From assembly GCA_964472715.1 (NCBI GenBank), contig CAYYMT010000027.1, positions 1 to 37,042 on the forward strand: 37,042 nt of DNA, written 5' to 3'. Below are positions 8,501-15,107 of the stretch, one piece after another. The notes under the pieces were generated by a model, which ran no database searches, was not told the origin of the DNA, and saw only the letters and a list, made by a program, of their open reading frames with translations. The stretch is from JAFGTP01 sp964472715 (GTDB taxonomy: Bacteria > Fidelibacterota > UBA2242 > JAFGTP01). The position numbers were made by a program, and so were the translations under genes. Positions within the stretch are counted from its first letter, which is position 1. Every line of letters begins with the position of its first letter.

Positions 8501-8758
8501 CCCATCAAATTCGCCGGTAAAAGCGATATATTTCCCGTCATTAGAAAATTTCGGATAGGTTTCATCACCATCATTGAGGGTTAGCCGGATTGCCTCACCA
8601 CCTGACACACTGCATTTCCAAATATCATTCTGATGCGTAAAAACCACCAAATCTTCATGAATATCAGGAAACCTGAGTATTGGTTTTTCCTTTTGTGCAA
8701 ATACCTGAATATTCATCAGGAGCAAAAGGGTTAAAATCAAAACAATCATTTTGCGCAT
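5528..8758 (-). CDS. Exported tricorn-type S41 protease
   Basis: This 1076-residue protein matches the size and layout of archaeal/bacterial tricorn protease, which trims peptides from larger proteases. A signal peptide (residues 1-21, ending VFA) indicates export, unlike cytosolic archaeal tricorn. Beta-propeller repeats fill residues about 30-640, with WSPDG/FSPDGSKIAF blades. A C1 helical region, a PDZ domain (about 770-850, GMYLLQVNGKDV) and the S41 core follow. The catalytic tetrad appears intact: Ser-His in NTSHTY (about 738-739), nucleophile Ser in GSGGDE (about 965), and Glu in VENEGVTPDIEID (about 1023). This numbering nearly coincides with the known tricorn tetrad. A strong AAGGAGAG site precedes the ATG. 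It is monocistronic. Confidence 0.93.
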   Translation of the reverse strand: MRKMIVLILTLLLLMNIQVFAQKEKPILRFPDIHEDLVVFTHQNDIWKCSVSGGEAIRLTLNDGDETYPKFSNDGKYIAFTGEFDGNGDIYVMDVYGGNIKRLTYHPGYDKMVGWHPTENKIIFRSDRKSYSRFSRLFMVSLDGVEIEELILPEVVQGSFSPDGSKIAFNKVAREHRNWKRYTGGLAQDIYLYDYTTKEEMQLTDFEGTDRIPMWIGDKIYFSSDKTENRRLNLFSINPATKERKQLTFHENFDVGMPSEGGKKIVYELGGSIHLYDIEKAKTQKLNIQILSDAPETRPALVKVSDRIQDFNISPCGNRALVVARGEIFSVPKEKGATRNISQNCGARDKDAVWSPDGSRIAYFSDKEGEYQLYIYNCKTNETEKLTNFQSGYRHSLRWSPDGEKLAFTDQTLSLFIIDADNKKITKVDKAEYEHVDIGLDEKPIYDFAWSPDSELLAYSKKDMELVTRVYLYSLKKEKVWQVSGDLFNDFHPAFSADGNYLFFASNRRFKPTYCDFEWEMVYKNSTGLYYVSLKEDAPSLLPLQSDEVCTDNEEKEEKITGDLNINPFNIQAFPVDRGNYRFLTASESKLFYLNKDEEGDFNRFEFRGTGPMDLYAFDLASRKEEKLLEAIDEYRLSGDGSAILYKKGKSLGIIAADNAADDNSLDLSGLEMKIDPEKEWRQIFWEAWRMERDFYYEEGMHGQDWPAVGEKYAELLKYASCRTDVGHLIGEMIAELNTSHTYVYGGDRRREGHHVNVGLLGADYKIDRKNNRYQFEKIYRVPDWTREVYPPLAGAGIDVKAGMYLLQVNGKDVHTDKNIYSYFENLAGKNVTLLINDSPKMRGAKEVTVKPLHSERTLRYRAWLEHNRRVVAEATDGKVGYIHMPDTYNGTATEFPKYFYSQSQKEGLVIDGRFNGGGLDPAMFLQRLRKKPHIYWTRRYSHDQMSPYRAVRVHMALITNRQAGSGGDELPYEFRYFKMGPVIGTRTWGGLVGVSMFIELMDGGGLTAPDYRIYSPEGDWVVENEGVTPDIEIDLNPNEMARGYDSQLMKAVEVIMEQIKKNPRTWPEHPEYPDN

Positions 8759-8906
8759 CTTCTCTCTCCTTATATTATTAACACATAACAGGCTAATTTA
8801 ACCTATTTTGTGAATTATTTAAATTGTTCAGTCAGAAAAAAAGAGTAATATTACATATAATAATTGATAAAAATTTCTAAGATTCCGGTTAGCATCAAAC
8901 ATCTTT

Positions 8907-8922
8907 TGTGATTTAAATCACA
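8907..8922. promoter_or_regulatory. CRP/FNR-family-like operator
   Basis: TGTGATTTAAATCACA is a perfect 16-bp palindrome and fits the CRP consensus TGTGA-N6-TCACA exactly. It is centred about 83 bases before the lipoprotein ATG and about 156 bases from the tricorn ATG. With the promoter proposed at 8939-8967, the centre would lie near -60, a class-I activator position. The sequence is seen directly; the identity of the bound regulator is inference. Confidence 0.6.
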
Positions 8923-8938
8923 CTTATAAATAATTAAC

Positions 8939-8967
8939 TTGTTTAAAATGGACTTATTATCTAATAT
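8939..8967 (+). promoter_or_regulatory. Candidate promoter of the PKD lipoprotein
   Basis: TTGTTT (8939-8944) and TAATAT (8962-8967) are separated by 17 bases, followed by an untranslated leader of about 25 bases and a strong AGGAGG site. The match to a sigma-70 consensus is partial, and FCB-group promoters can differ. Confidence 0.35.
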
Positions 8968-8997
8968 TAAAAAAACAAACAGTGTGTAGGAGGTATT

Positions 8998-11316
8998 ATG
9001 AAGAAAAATTTTTTGTGGATTTTATTGATTGTCTCTCTCTTATTTATGGTCCAAAGCTGTTCTCTGTTTGAGGATTTGCTGGGGATTTCTGAAGATGACG
9101 AAAAGGATGTTGCCATTGAAACAGAGGATAAGAGCGGTATTTTAATTATTACGGATGATGCCAATGTTGATGTGAAGGATTTTCAGGTTATCACCCTGAC
9201 CAACATTGATGATCTTGATGATAATGGGGAATTTGAAGTCAAGGGAAACATTTCCGATAAAATTCAAATCATCATATTCAAGAAGCAGAGCAAAGATCTG
9301 CCGGTGTACATTGGTCTCTTTGATCCGGTTACTAAAAAGGTTACCGCCAATGACACCACCACAGCACTGGCGCTGACCCTGCTCAATCCTTATCTGGTTT
9401 ATACAACTCAAACCCAGCGCCAACAGTACATTGAAGCAGTCCGGTATCACGAAAATTTTGATGACCTCCTGGCATTGCTGAACCAGGCCTATGCCAGCGA
9501 CGCGGACAATGCCCTTAACTATGAGGTTAATCCCCGTATCTATCAGACTGCTGTTGTCATTATGAAAGGCGTAATGGAACAACTGGGCGGTATGGCCAAA
9601 GCGATGGGTGTGCAGGAACTGGAGCCGCCGTCAATCCAGGATGTTACCGGAACAAAGGTTAATTTTGTCAATCCGCGCAGAATTTATTATGCGGCCGGGA
9701 TCAATGAAAACGGTAATCTAAAAGATGTTGTCACATTGGAAAAATCAGCTCCTATTACATCCTTTAACTGGGGATGGCCACCCACTTTTTACAGTTCATC
9801 AACGGAATCTGAATACGATCTTGGCAATGGAACTTTTGATATAAATATAATTAAAGGCATTGATTTCACTAAAATTTCTGATTGGGAAGACCCGGTGGGA
9901 AGAGCGACTTTATTAAATTCAGCCCAGGCCATTATTTATTTTATGGACCTGTTCACCGGTTATAACCTGATAATGGATACTGAAGATCTGAATATTTCCA
10001 TTTCCAATGACCTGGCGCAATTGATGACAAGATATGTAAATGAAAACAATACAGAAGATTTTATCAAAGAATTCTGCCGGGTGATGAAAGATAACAGCGA
10101 TGATATTTCAACCTGGTTGCTGGATGCGGAAAGTGAAGCGGCTGAAGAATACATCGAAACCTGCGCCCTGGTGCTGGAAAATGCTGTCTTTGTTTTCAAA
10201 CTCATGGGTTTTGTCAATGAAAACGGCCCCTTTTACTGGGAATTGATCAACTCTCCAACGGAAGTAATGTATCGGGTCACCCAGGCCAATGGTACAATTA
10301 CGGAAAAACAGGAAAATAATCCGCCGGAAGCAGAATTCACAGTTGATCCGCCGGCCGGCATCGTGGAAACAGAATTTAATTTTGATGCCAGTCAAAGTGT
10401 CGATGAAATCGACGGACAGACCGGACTGATGTACCGCTGGGATTTTAACAGTGACGGCACCTGGGAATCAGATTGGTCTTCCAGTCCGACTATAACAATT
10501 CAATATACTGAAGCCGGCTCATACTTAGTCACTCTGCAGGTTAAAGACAGCGCGGGATTGATCGGCACAATCACACACCGTGTGAATGTTGGCGGCGGCG
10601 CCGGAACAGCTACTCATGTGAAACTCTTTCAGGATGCTCTGCCATGGAGCAGTAATGCCATGATCACCATGCTGGAAAGCCTGGGATTTACGGAAGGCGG
10701 CGGCGCTAACCAGTATGAAATTATTCCTTCTACAGATATGGCGACAGTACCCCTTATCCCGGGAACGGATTTGGTTATCATTGCCAATGATCAGTATGAT
10801 TCATTTTATGCCAATTACGCAGCCAGCCAGGTACGGTTCAATAATTTTGTCTATACCGGCGGGTCACTTTTCTGGGAAGCCTGTGACCGCGGCTGGGCTG
10901 ATGGCAATATGGTTGATCAGGGCGTAGTCCTGCCCGGAAACATCACTCAGAATCATAATTATGACAATTATAATTATGTCACTGATCAGAACCTGCCCCT
11001 TGTCTCGGGATTACCTGATGAACTGGACCACAATTACGCCAGCCATGAAAGTTTTACCAACTTACAGGATGGAACGACGATCTATTGTGTTGACAGCTAC
11101 GGTGAGCCAACCCTGATTGAATACAATCTGGGCGGCGGCTGGATTATCGTCACCGGACAGCCACTGGAACATCAGTATGACAATGATTACGGTGTTGCCG
11201 GTGATATGAGCCAGTTATTGCCTCGTATTGTTTCCTATTTCACCGGGAAAACTTTTAGTAAAGGGCTTCCTAAACCGCTATCCAAATCTACCGGCCGGCC
11301 AAGTTCGGCGGAATGA
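8998..11316 (+). CDS. PKD-domain lipoprotein with Rossmann-like C-terminal domain
   Basis: This is a 772-residue protein. A lipoprotein signal peptide ends at VQSC, with the lipidated Cys at 21, followed by SLFEDLLG and a very acidic segment. Residues about 40-435 are a mainly helical region of unknown family. A PKD domain occupies about 440-532 (NPPEAEFTVDPPAG, YRWDFNSDG, YTEAGSYLVTLQVKDSAG). The C-terminal ~200 residues open with a strand-rich VKLFQDALPW, contain DLVIIANDQYD and GGSLFWEACDRG, and close with GGGWIIVTGQPLEHQ. This pattern recalls the class-I glutamine-amidotransferase-like folds (ThuA, DUF4350) that lack a clear nucleophile Cys. It is probably anchored in the outer membrane. 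AGGAGGT precedes the ATG. It has no T9SS tail. Role unknown. Confidence 0.8.
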   Translation: MKKNFLWILLIVSLLFMVQSCSLFEDLLGISEDDEKDVAIETEDKSGILIITDDANVDVKDFQVITLTNIDDLDDNGEFEVKGNISDKIQIIIFKKQSKDLPVYIGLFDPVTKKVTANDTTTALALTLLNPYLVYTTQTQRQQYIEAVRYHENFDDLLALLNQAYASDADNALNYEVNPRIYQTAVVIMKGVMEQLGGMAKAMGVQELEPPSIQDVTGTKVNFVNPRRIYYAAGINENGNLKDVVTLEKSAPITSFNWGWPPTFYSSSTESEYDLGNGTFDINIIKGIDFTKISDWEDPVGRATLLNSAQAIIYFMDLFTGYNLIMDTEDLNISISNDLAQLMTRYVNENNTEDFIKEFCRVMKDNSDDISTWLLDAESEAAEEYIETCALVLENAVFVFKLMGFVNENGPFYWELINSPTEVMYRVTQANGTITEKQENNPPEAEFTVDPPAGIVETEFNFDASQSVDEIDGQTGLMYRWDFNSDGTWESDWSSSPTITIQYTEAGSYLVTLQVKDSAGLIGTITHRVNVGGGAGTATHVKLFQDALPWSSNAMITMLESLGFTEGGGANQYEIIPSTDMATVPLIPGTDLVIIANDQYDSFYANYAASQVRFNNFVYTGGSLFWEACDRGWADGNMVDQGVVLPGNITQNHNYDNYNYVTDQNLPLVSGLPDELDHNYASHESFTNLQDGTTIYCVDSYGEPTLIEYNLGGGWIIVTGQPLEHQYDNDYGVAGDMSQLLPRIVSYFTGKTFSKGLPKPLSKSTGRPSSAE

Positions 11317-11332
11317 TAAAATTATCATAAAC

Positions 11333-11368
11333 AAAAAAACTCCAGCTTGCAAGCTGGAGTTTTTTTAT
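11333..11368. terminator. Bidirectional intrinsic terminator
   Basis: CTCCAGCTTGCAAGCTGGAG is a fully self-complementary 20-mer flanked by A-runs on the left and TTTTTTT on the right. The signal therefore works on both strands. It lies between the convergent lipoprotein gene and response-regulator gene. Confidence 0.93.
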
Positions 11369-11391
11369 TGATTATTTCTGAAATAATACAA

Positions 11392-12090
11392 TCAGCTTTC
11401 TTCCCCAACATCAAAAATATACCCGGCACCACGCACACTTTTGATAAATTGCGGATTACGACTGTCCTTTTCAAAATATTTCCGCAGGCGGGCAATAAAA
11501 TTATCAACTGTTCTGGTATTGATCACATAGCTGATATTCCAGACTGTTGCCAGCAATTCCTTGCGGGAAATGATCTTTCCCCGGTTGCTGATAAACAGTC
11601 GCATGACTTCAGCCTCCTTAGTAGTGAGTTGAATCTCGCCATCAGCAGTTTGGGCAGTAAAATCATTGAAATTGATCTCATTCTCACCAAACCGGAATAT
11701 GTTCGCCGGCTCAGCACCACTCATTTGCAGCTGTCGCCGCAATAAAGCCTGAATTCTGGCCAGCAATTCTTCCAGATGAAAAGGCTTTGTTAAATAATCG
11801 TCAGCGCCAATGCGTAATCCTTTGACCTTGTCTTCCAGTTGTTCTTTGGCGGTGAGCATCAGGATCGGAACATTTATATTTTTTTTGCGGATGATCTCAG
11901 TTACTTCAAACCCATCCAAATAGGGCATCATGATATCCAGAATGATCAAATCAAAAGGCTGCTTTTCAAATTCGGTAACAGCCGCGCGGCCATCCTCTAC
12001 CCAGACCACTGTATACCCTTCTTCTTTCAAATTGAAGACCAGCCCTTCGGCCAGTGATGGTTCATCTTCCGCCAATAAAATTCTATTCAT
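11392..12090 (-). CDS. OmpR/PhoB-family response regulator
   Basis: This 232-residue DNA-binding response regulator partners the histidine kinase encoded just upstream. The receiver domain (about 1-120) has the acidic pair AEDE, phospho-acceptor Asp52 in ILDIMMP, the Thr of MLTAKE and Lys102 in YLTKPF. The winged-helix output domain (about 130-228) has LTTKEAEVMRLF, the RTVDNFIARLRKYF recognition region and the SVRGAGYIF wing, all classic for OmpR/PhoB. I start at the ATG at 12090, two bases after the kinase stop. A TTG at 12096 in the same frame would overlap that stop. Target genes are unknown. A strong terminator lies downstream. Confidence 0.95.
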   Translation of the reverse strand: MNRILLAEDEPSLAEGLVFNLKEEGYTVVWVEDGRAAVTEFEKQPFDLIILDIMMPYLDGFEVTEIIRKKNINVPILMLTAKEQLEDKVKGLRIGADDYLTKPFHLEELLARIQALLRRQLQMSGAEPANIFRFGENEINFNDFTAQTADGEIQLTTKEAEVMRLFISNRGKIISRKELLATVWNISYVINTRTVDNFIARLRKYFEKDSRNPQFIKSVRGAGYIFDVGEES

Positions 12091-12092
12091 AA

Positions 12093-13067
12093 TCAATCCA
12101 ATAATTTATTCAAATATCTTGTTTTCTTAAATCCATACCGGGGTAATAAAATACGAAAGCAGGTGCCGCTTTCTTTTTTCTGTTTCAGAATTTTGATCTT
12201 GCCCCCATGGTACTTGAGAATCTCCCGCACCAGGAAAAGGCCAAGCCCGGTTCCCTTGACATTGGGAATATTCCGGTTTTCGCCCCGGTAAAATTTGCGA
12301 AATACTTTTCGCCGCATTGATCCGCTAATGCCGGTACCATTATCACAATAGATCATTATCACCCATTTTTTTGCCGATGCCAGTTTAATATTTACCAGCG
12401 GGCCATCCAAAGTATATTTGACCGAATTTTCCAACAGGTTTTTTAAGATATGACGGAATGCCATCTCATCAAAAACAATCTGTTCTTCGCCATGTAACTG
12501 GTTTTCAATCCTGATGGAAACAGTAAAATCCTTTTGGGTTTTATCAATTACCTCGTTCAAAAACGCTGATGCATTTAACAATTTACAATTGTAAATTTGT
12601 AATTTTTGTTCCAGCCGTGACAGCACCAGAATATTATCTATCAGGTCTTTCAGTTTTTGCGTGTTTTGAGCAATATTATTTAGAAATTTCTGGCGGGTTT
12701 CTTCATCCATTTTTCGCGATTTCAAAGTATCTGTGGAAATCTGCATGGAGGTTATTGGTGTTTTCAATTCATGAGTAATATTGGCAATGAATATATCATA
12801 CATACGCGCCAGGTTGAATTGAATGTTCAAGAAGCGAAAAAGCATAGACATACCGGCCAGCGCCAGCACCAATAATGAAAGGCCGATTATCAGCATTGCC
12901 ATGGCACCGCCGTCAGGTATCTGGGCTGAGTATCGCTCGCCGATTTTCTTGAATATCACATTGTTGATCACAAATCGTGAAATCCACAATCCCGCGATTG
13001 AAAGCCAGATCATCTGGACAATTATAAAAATTACAATATAATAGGCTAAGGAATGTTTTTTACGCAT
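12093..13067 (-). CDS. Two-component sensor histidine kinase
   Basis: This is a 324-residue membrane kinase. Two membrane spans (about 9-31 and 54-78) enclose only a ~22-residue extracytoplasmic loop, and no obvious HAMP, PAS or GAF domain follows. It probably senses the membrane or an accessory protein rather than a soluble ligand; this is inference. The HisKA phospho-acceptor is His99 in ANITHELKTP. The HATPase_c domain shows the N box (NLLENSVKYT), G1 (DNGTGI), F box (FRKFYRGENR) and G2 (GTGLGLFLV). It forms an operon with the response regulator, with a 2-base spacing. An 18-bp perfect palindrome lies inside the coding region near 12580-12597. Confidence 0.95.
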   Translation of the reverse strand: MRKKHSLAYYIVIFIIVQMIWLSIAGLWISRFVINNVIFKKIGERYSAQIPDGGAMAMLIIGLSLLVLALAGMSMLFRFLNIQFNLARMYDIFIANITHELKTPITSMQISTDTLKSRKMDEETRQKFLNNIAQNTQKLKDLIDNILVLSRLEQKLQIYNCKLLNASAFLNEVIDKTQKDFTVSIRIENQLHGEEQIVFDEMAFRHILKNLLENSVKYTLDGPLVNIKLASAKKWVIMIYCDNGTGISGSMRRKVFRKFYRGENRNIPNVKGTGLGLFLVREILKYHGGKIKILKQKKESGTCFRILLPRYGFKKTRYLNKLLD

Positions 13068-13240
13068 TAGTCAATTCCCGGTTTTCCGTTAATATATTTA
13101 CGCTATATATTATTGCCAACAAGTCCAATCCTTTTATTACATTACTTTTACAAACATAAAGGTAAAAAATTTGTATAATTAAATTAGCAAATCAGAGATA
13201 AGGATAAAAGGATTTTTAATTTAAAGATAAGGACTTAAAA
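13068..13240. promoter_or_regulatory. Divergent promoter region
   Basis: This 173-base A/T-rich region separates the histidine kinase (-) from the flavoprotein (+). A good -10 hexamer, TATAAT, at 13174-13179 faces the flavoprotein, with no strong -35. A short direct repeat, AGATAAGGA, occurs twice close to the flavoprotein start (near 13195 and 13224). Confidence 0.35.
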
Positions 13241-14368
13241 ATGATATTACCGGCTTTAAAAATTGGTGATTTAGTAGTAGATAAGGCCATTGTACAGGGT
13301 GGCATGGGTATCGGGATCTCTTTGTCAGGATTAGCCGCTGCGGTGGCAAATGAAGGCGGCATCGGTGTCATTTCCTCGGTTGGACTGGGATTTCTAAAGG
13401 GAGAACGCAATAAACGGAACTACAACAGTAATGCGGCCTATTTACGTGATGAGATCCGCAAGGCAAAAGCCGTTGCTACCCGGGGCGCGATCGGTGTCAA
13501 TATTATGGTGGCAATTACTGATTTCGAAGATATGGTCAAAGCCAGTATTGAAGAAAAGGCTGATATTATATTTGCCGGCGCCGGACTACCCCTAAAATTA
13601 CCGGAACTGGTAAAGAGCATTGATCCCAATACCAACACAAAATTGGGAGTGATTGTATCTTCCGCCCGGGCTGCCAACCTGATCTGTCGCAGTTGGATGA
13701 AAAAATACCAGGTTCTGCCTGATATCATTGTTGTGGAAGGCCCGAAAGCCGGCGGCCATCTGGGCTTTTCCCATGACCACATCGAAAACCCTGATTATGC
13801 CCTGGAAAATATTCTGCCACCCGTCGTGGAGACCATGCACAAGATTTCTTATGAAAATAATACATCCATTCCGGTCATTGCCGGCGGTGGCGTCTATACC
13901 GGTGAGGATATTTTCAATATTATGAACCTGGGCGCCGATGGTGTACAAATGGGAACCCGGTTTGTTGCTACGGAAGAATGCGATGCGGACCCTGCTTTTA
14001 AAGAAACCTTTGTCCGGTGCAGGAAAGAAGATATTACCCTGATCAAATCACCGGTGGGTCTGCCGGGACGTGTCATCACCAGTGAATTTATCAGGGAAGT
14101 ACAAAATGGCGTTCGCAAACCCTTCTCCTGTCCGTGGAAATGCCTGAAGACCTGCAATTTTAAGGAAGCGCCTTATTGCATAGCCGATGCCCTGATCAAT
14201 GCGCAACAAGGGAAGATGTCCGATGGATTTGCCTTTGCCGGCTCCAATGCTTATAAAGTTGACAGTATTATTTCCGTATCGGAATTATTTGAAACCCTGG
14301 AAGAGGAATTCGACCGGGCGGTTTTTCAAAATTTTGCCGAGCGACCTTTAAAAGTAGAGATGTTTTAG
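13241..14368 (+). CDS. Nitronate monooxygenase/FabK-like flavoprotein with Cys cluster
   Basis: This 375-residue FMN-dependent TIM-barrel enzyme belongs to the nitronate monooxygenase/2-nitropropane dioxygenase superfamily, which also contains the enoyl-ACP reductase FabK. The N-terminal VQGGMGIGIS (about 19-28), GVNIMVAI, VEGPKAGGHLG and the phosphate-binding IAGGGVYTGEDI with GADGVQMGTRFVATEE are all typical. An unusual feature is a cysteine cluster, CPWKCLKTC...PYC, with Cys297, 301, 305 and 313 (C-x3-C-x3-C-x7-C). It could bind a metal or an Fe-S cluster. A FabK role in lipid synthesis, a nitronate detoxification role or another flavin reaction cannot be separated from sequence. An AAGGA site precedes the ATG. 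The three-hairpin repeat follows immediately. Confidence 0.85.
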   Translation: MILPALKIGDLVVDKAIVQGGMGIGISLSGLAAAVANEGGIGVISSVGLGFLKGERNKRNYNSNAAYLRDEIRKAKAVATRGAIGVNIMVAITDFEDMVKASIEEKADIIFAGAGLPLKLPELVKSIDPNTNTKLGVIVSSARAANLICRSWMKKYQVLPDIIVVEGPKAGGHLGFSHDHIENPDYALENILPPVVETMHKISYENNTSIPVIAGGGVYTGEDIFNIMNLGADGVQMGTRFVATEECDADPAFKETFVRCRKEDITLIKSPVGLPGRVITSEFIREVQNGVRKPFSCPWKCLKTCNFKEAPYCIADALINAQQGKMSDGFAFAGSNAYKVDSIISVSELFETLEEEFDRAVFQNFAERPLKVEMF

Positions 14369-14375
14369 AAATTTT

Positions 14376-14470
14376 GTTGAACTCTTTCAGAGTTCTTTCT
14401 GTGGGGGGTTGTCGATTCCATGGGTTGGCACCCATGGTTATTTTTGTTTAATCCCTTCGGGATTATGAAA
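14376..14470 (+). repeat. Three-hairpin intergenic element, copy A
   Basis: Three consecutive hairpins lie in the convergent space between the flavoprotein and the Nudix gene. They are AACTC-TTTCA-GAGTT, CCATGGGT-TGGC-ACCCATGG and AATCCC-TTC-GGGATT. The last two are linked by a TTATTTTTGTTT spacer. The same element occurs inverted at 19665-19757 with matching first and third hairpins and spacer. It may double as a transcription terminator for either gene. Confidence 0.88.
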
Positions 14471-14489
14471 ATCTGAATATTATTTTAAT

Positions 14490-15059
14490 CTACAGGTCAA
14501 CACCAAATCTCTTTTGCAACTGATCATCATTGAGTAATTTTTCTACCCAGAATAATCCAATAATGGTTTTGGAGTCGGAAATTTCCCCGGTGTAAACCTT
14601 TTCCATTGCCTGATTCAGGGGCAACCGCACCAGTTCCAGGGTTTCATCCTCATCGGGTGTCAGATCGCTTTTATACAAACCGGTTGCAATGTAGAGATGA
14701 ATGATCTCATTACTATAGCCGACACAGGGATGGATGGGCTGCAGTTCATAGATATTGTCGGTTGTATATCCGGTCTCTTCCCCCAGCTCCCGCTGAATAG
14801 TGCTAAAAGGGTCTTCGCCGGGATCGATTTTCCCCGCCGGGAGTTCCAGCATGACCTGCTGAATCGGATAGCGATACTGTTTCACCAGGAAGATGTCACG
14901 CTTATGGTAAGGAATAACCACAGCTGCACCCTGGTGTTGAATATGTTCACGAACCGATGTGTTGCCGGTCGGCAATTTAACCTTATCTTTAAAGACGTGC
15001 AGGAGTTTACCGCTGAAAACCTTTTCTCCTGATAGTTTGGTTTCTTTGAATTTTTCCAT
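14490..15059 (-). CDS. Nudix hydrolase, ADP-ribose pyrophosphatase type
   Basis: This 189-residue protein has a perfect Nudix box (residues 76-98, GX5EX7REUXEEXGU; visible as GKIDPGE...RELGEETGY) that binds Mg2+ for pyrophosphate-bond hydrolysis. The length, the VREHIQHQGAAVVIP strand, the KQYRYPI segment before the box and the late PDEDE motif fit the ADP-ribose pyrophosphatase (NudF-like) group, which cleaves ADP-ribose to AMP and ribose-5-phosphate. Substrate choice among nucleotide sugars cannot be settled here. It lies 48 bases after the D-2-hydroxyacid dehydrogenase gene on the same strand and is likely co-transcribed. No strong Shine-Dalgarno is seen. Confidence 0.9.
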   Translation of the reverse strand: MEKFKETKLSGEKVFSGKLLHVFKDKVKLPTGNTSVREHIQHQGAAVVIPYHKRDIFLVKQYRYPIQQVMLELPAGKIDPGEDPFSTIQRELGEETGYTTDNIYELQPIHPCVGYSNEIIHLYIATGLYKSDLTPDEDETLELVRLPLNQAMEKVYTGEISDSKTIIGLFWVEKLLNDDQLQKRFGVDL

Positions 15060-15107
15060 CTGTTATTACCCGTATTTGTAAGCAATGGGGAATGCCCATT
15101 ATTCAGT

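Larger units (their letters stand above)
8759..8997. other. Divergent intergenic promoter region
   Basis: This A/T-rich region lies between the minus-strand tricorn gene and the plus-strand lipoprotein gene. It contains a perfect CRP/FNR-like palindrome and a plausible promoter for the lipoprotein. No small gene is evident. Confidence 0.7.

Noticed and set aside
14376..14470. A CRISPR-like or tRNA-like feature
   Set aside because: Three different hairpins occur once each with no repeat-spacer pattern and no cloverleaf. The match to the inverted copy at 19665-19757 makes a dispersed element the better explanation.
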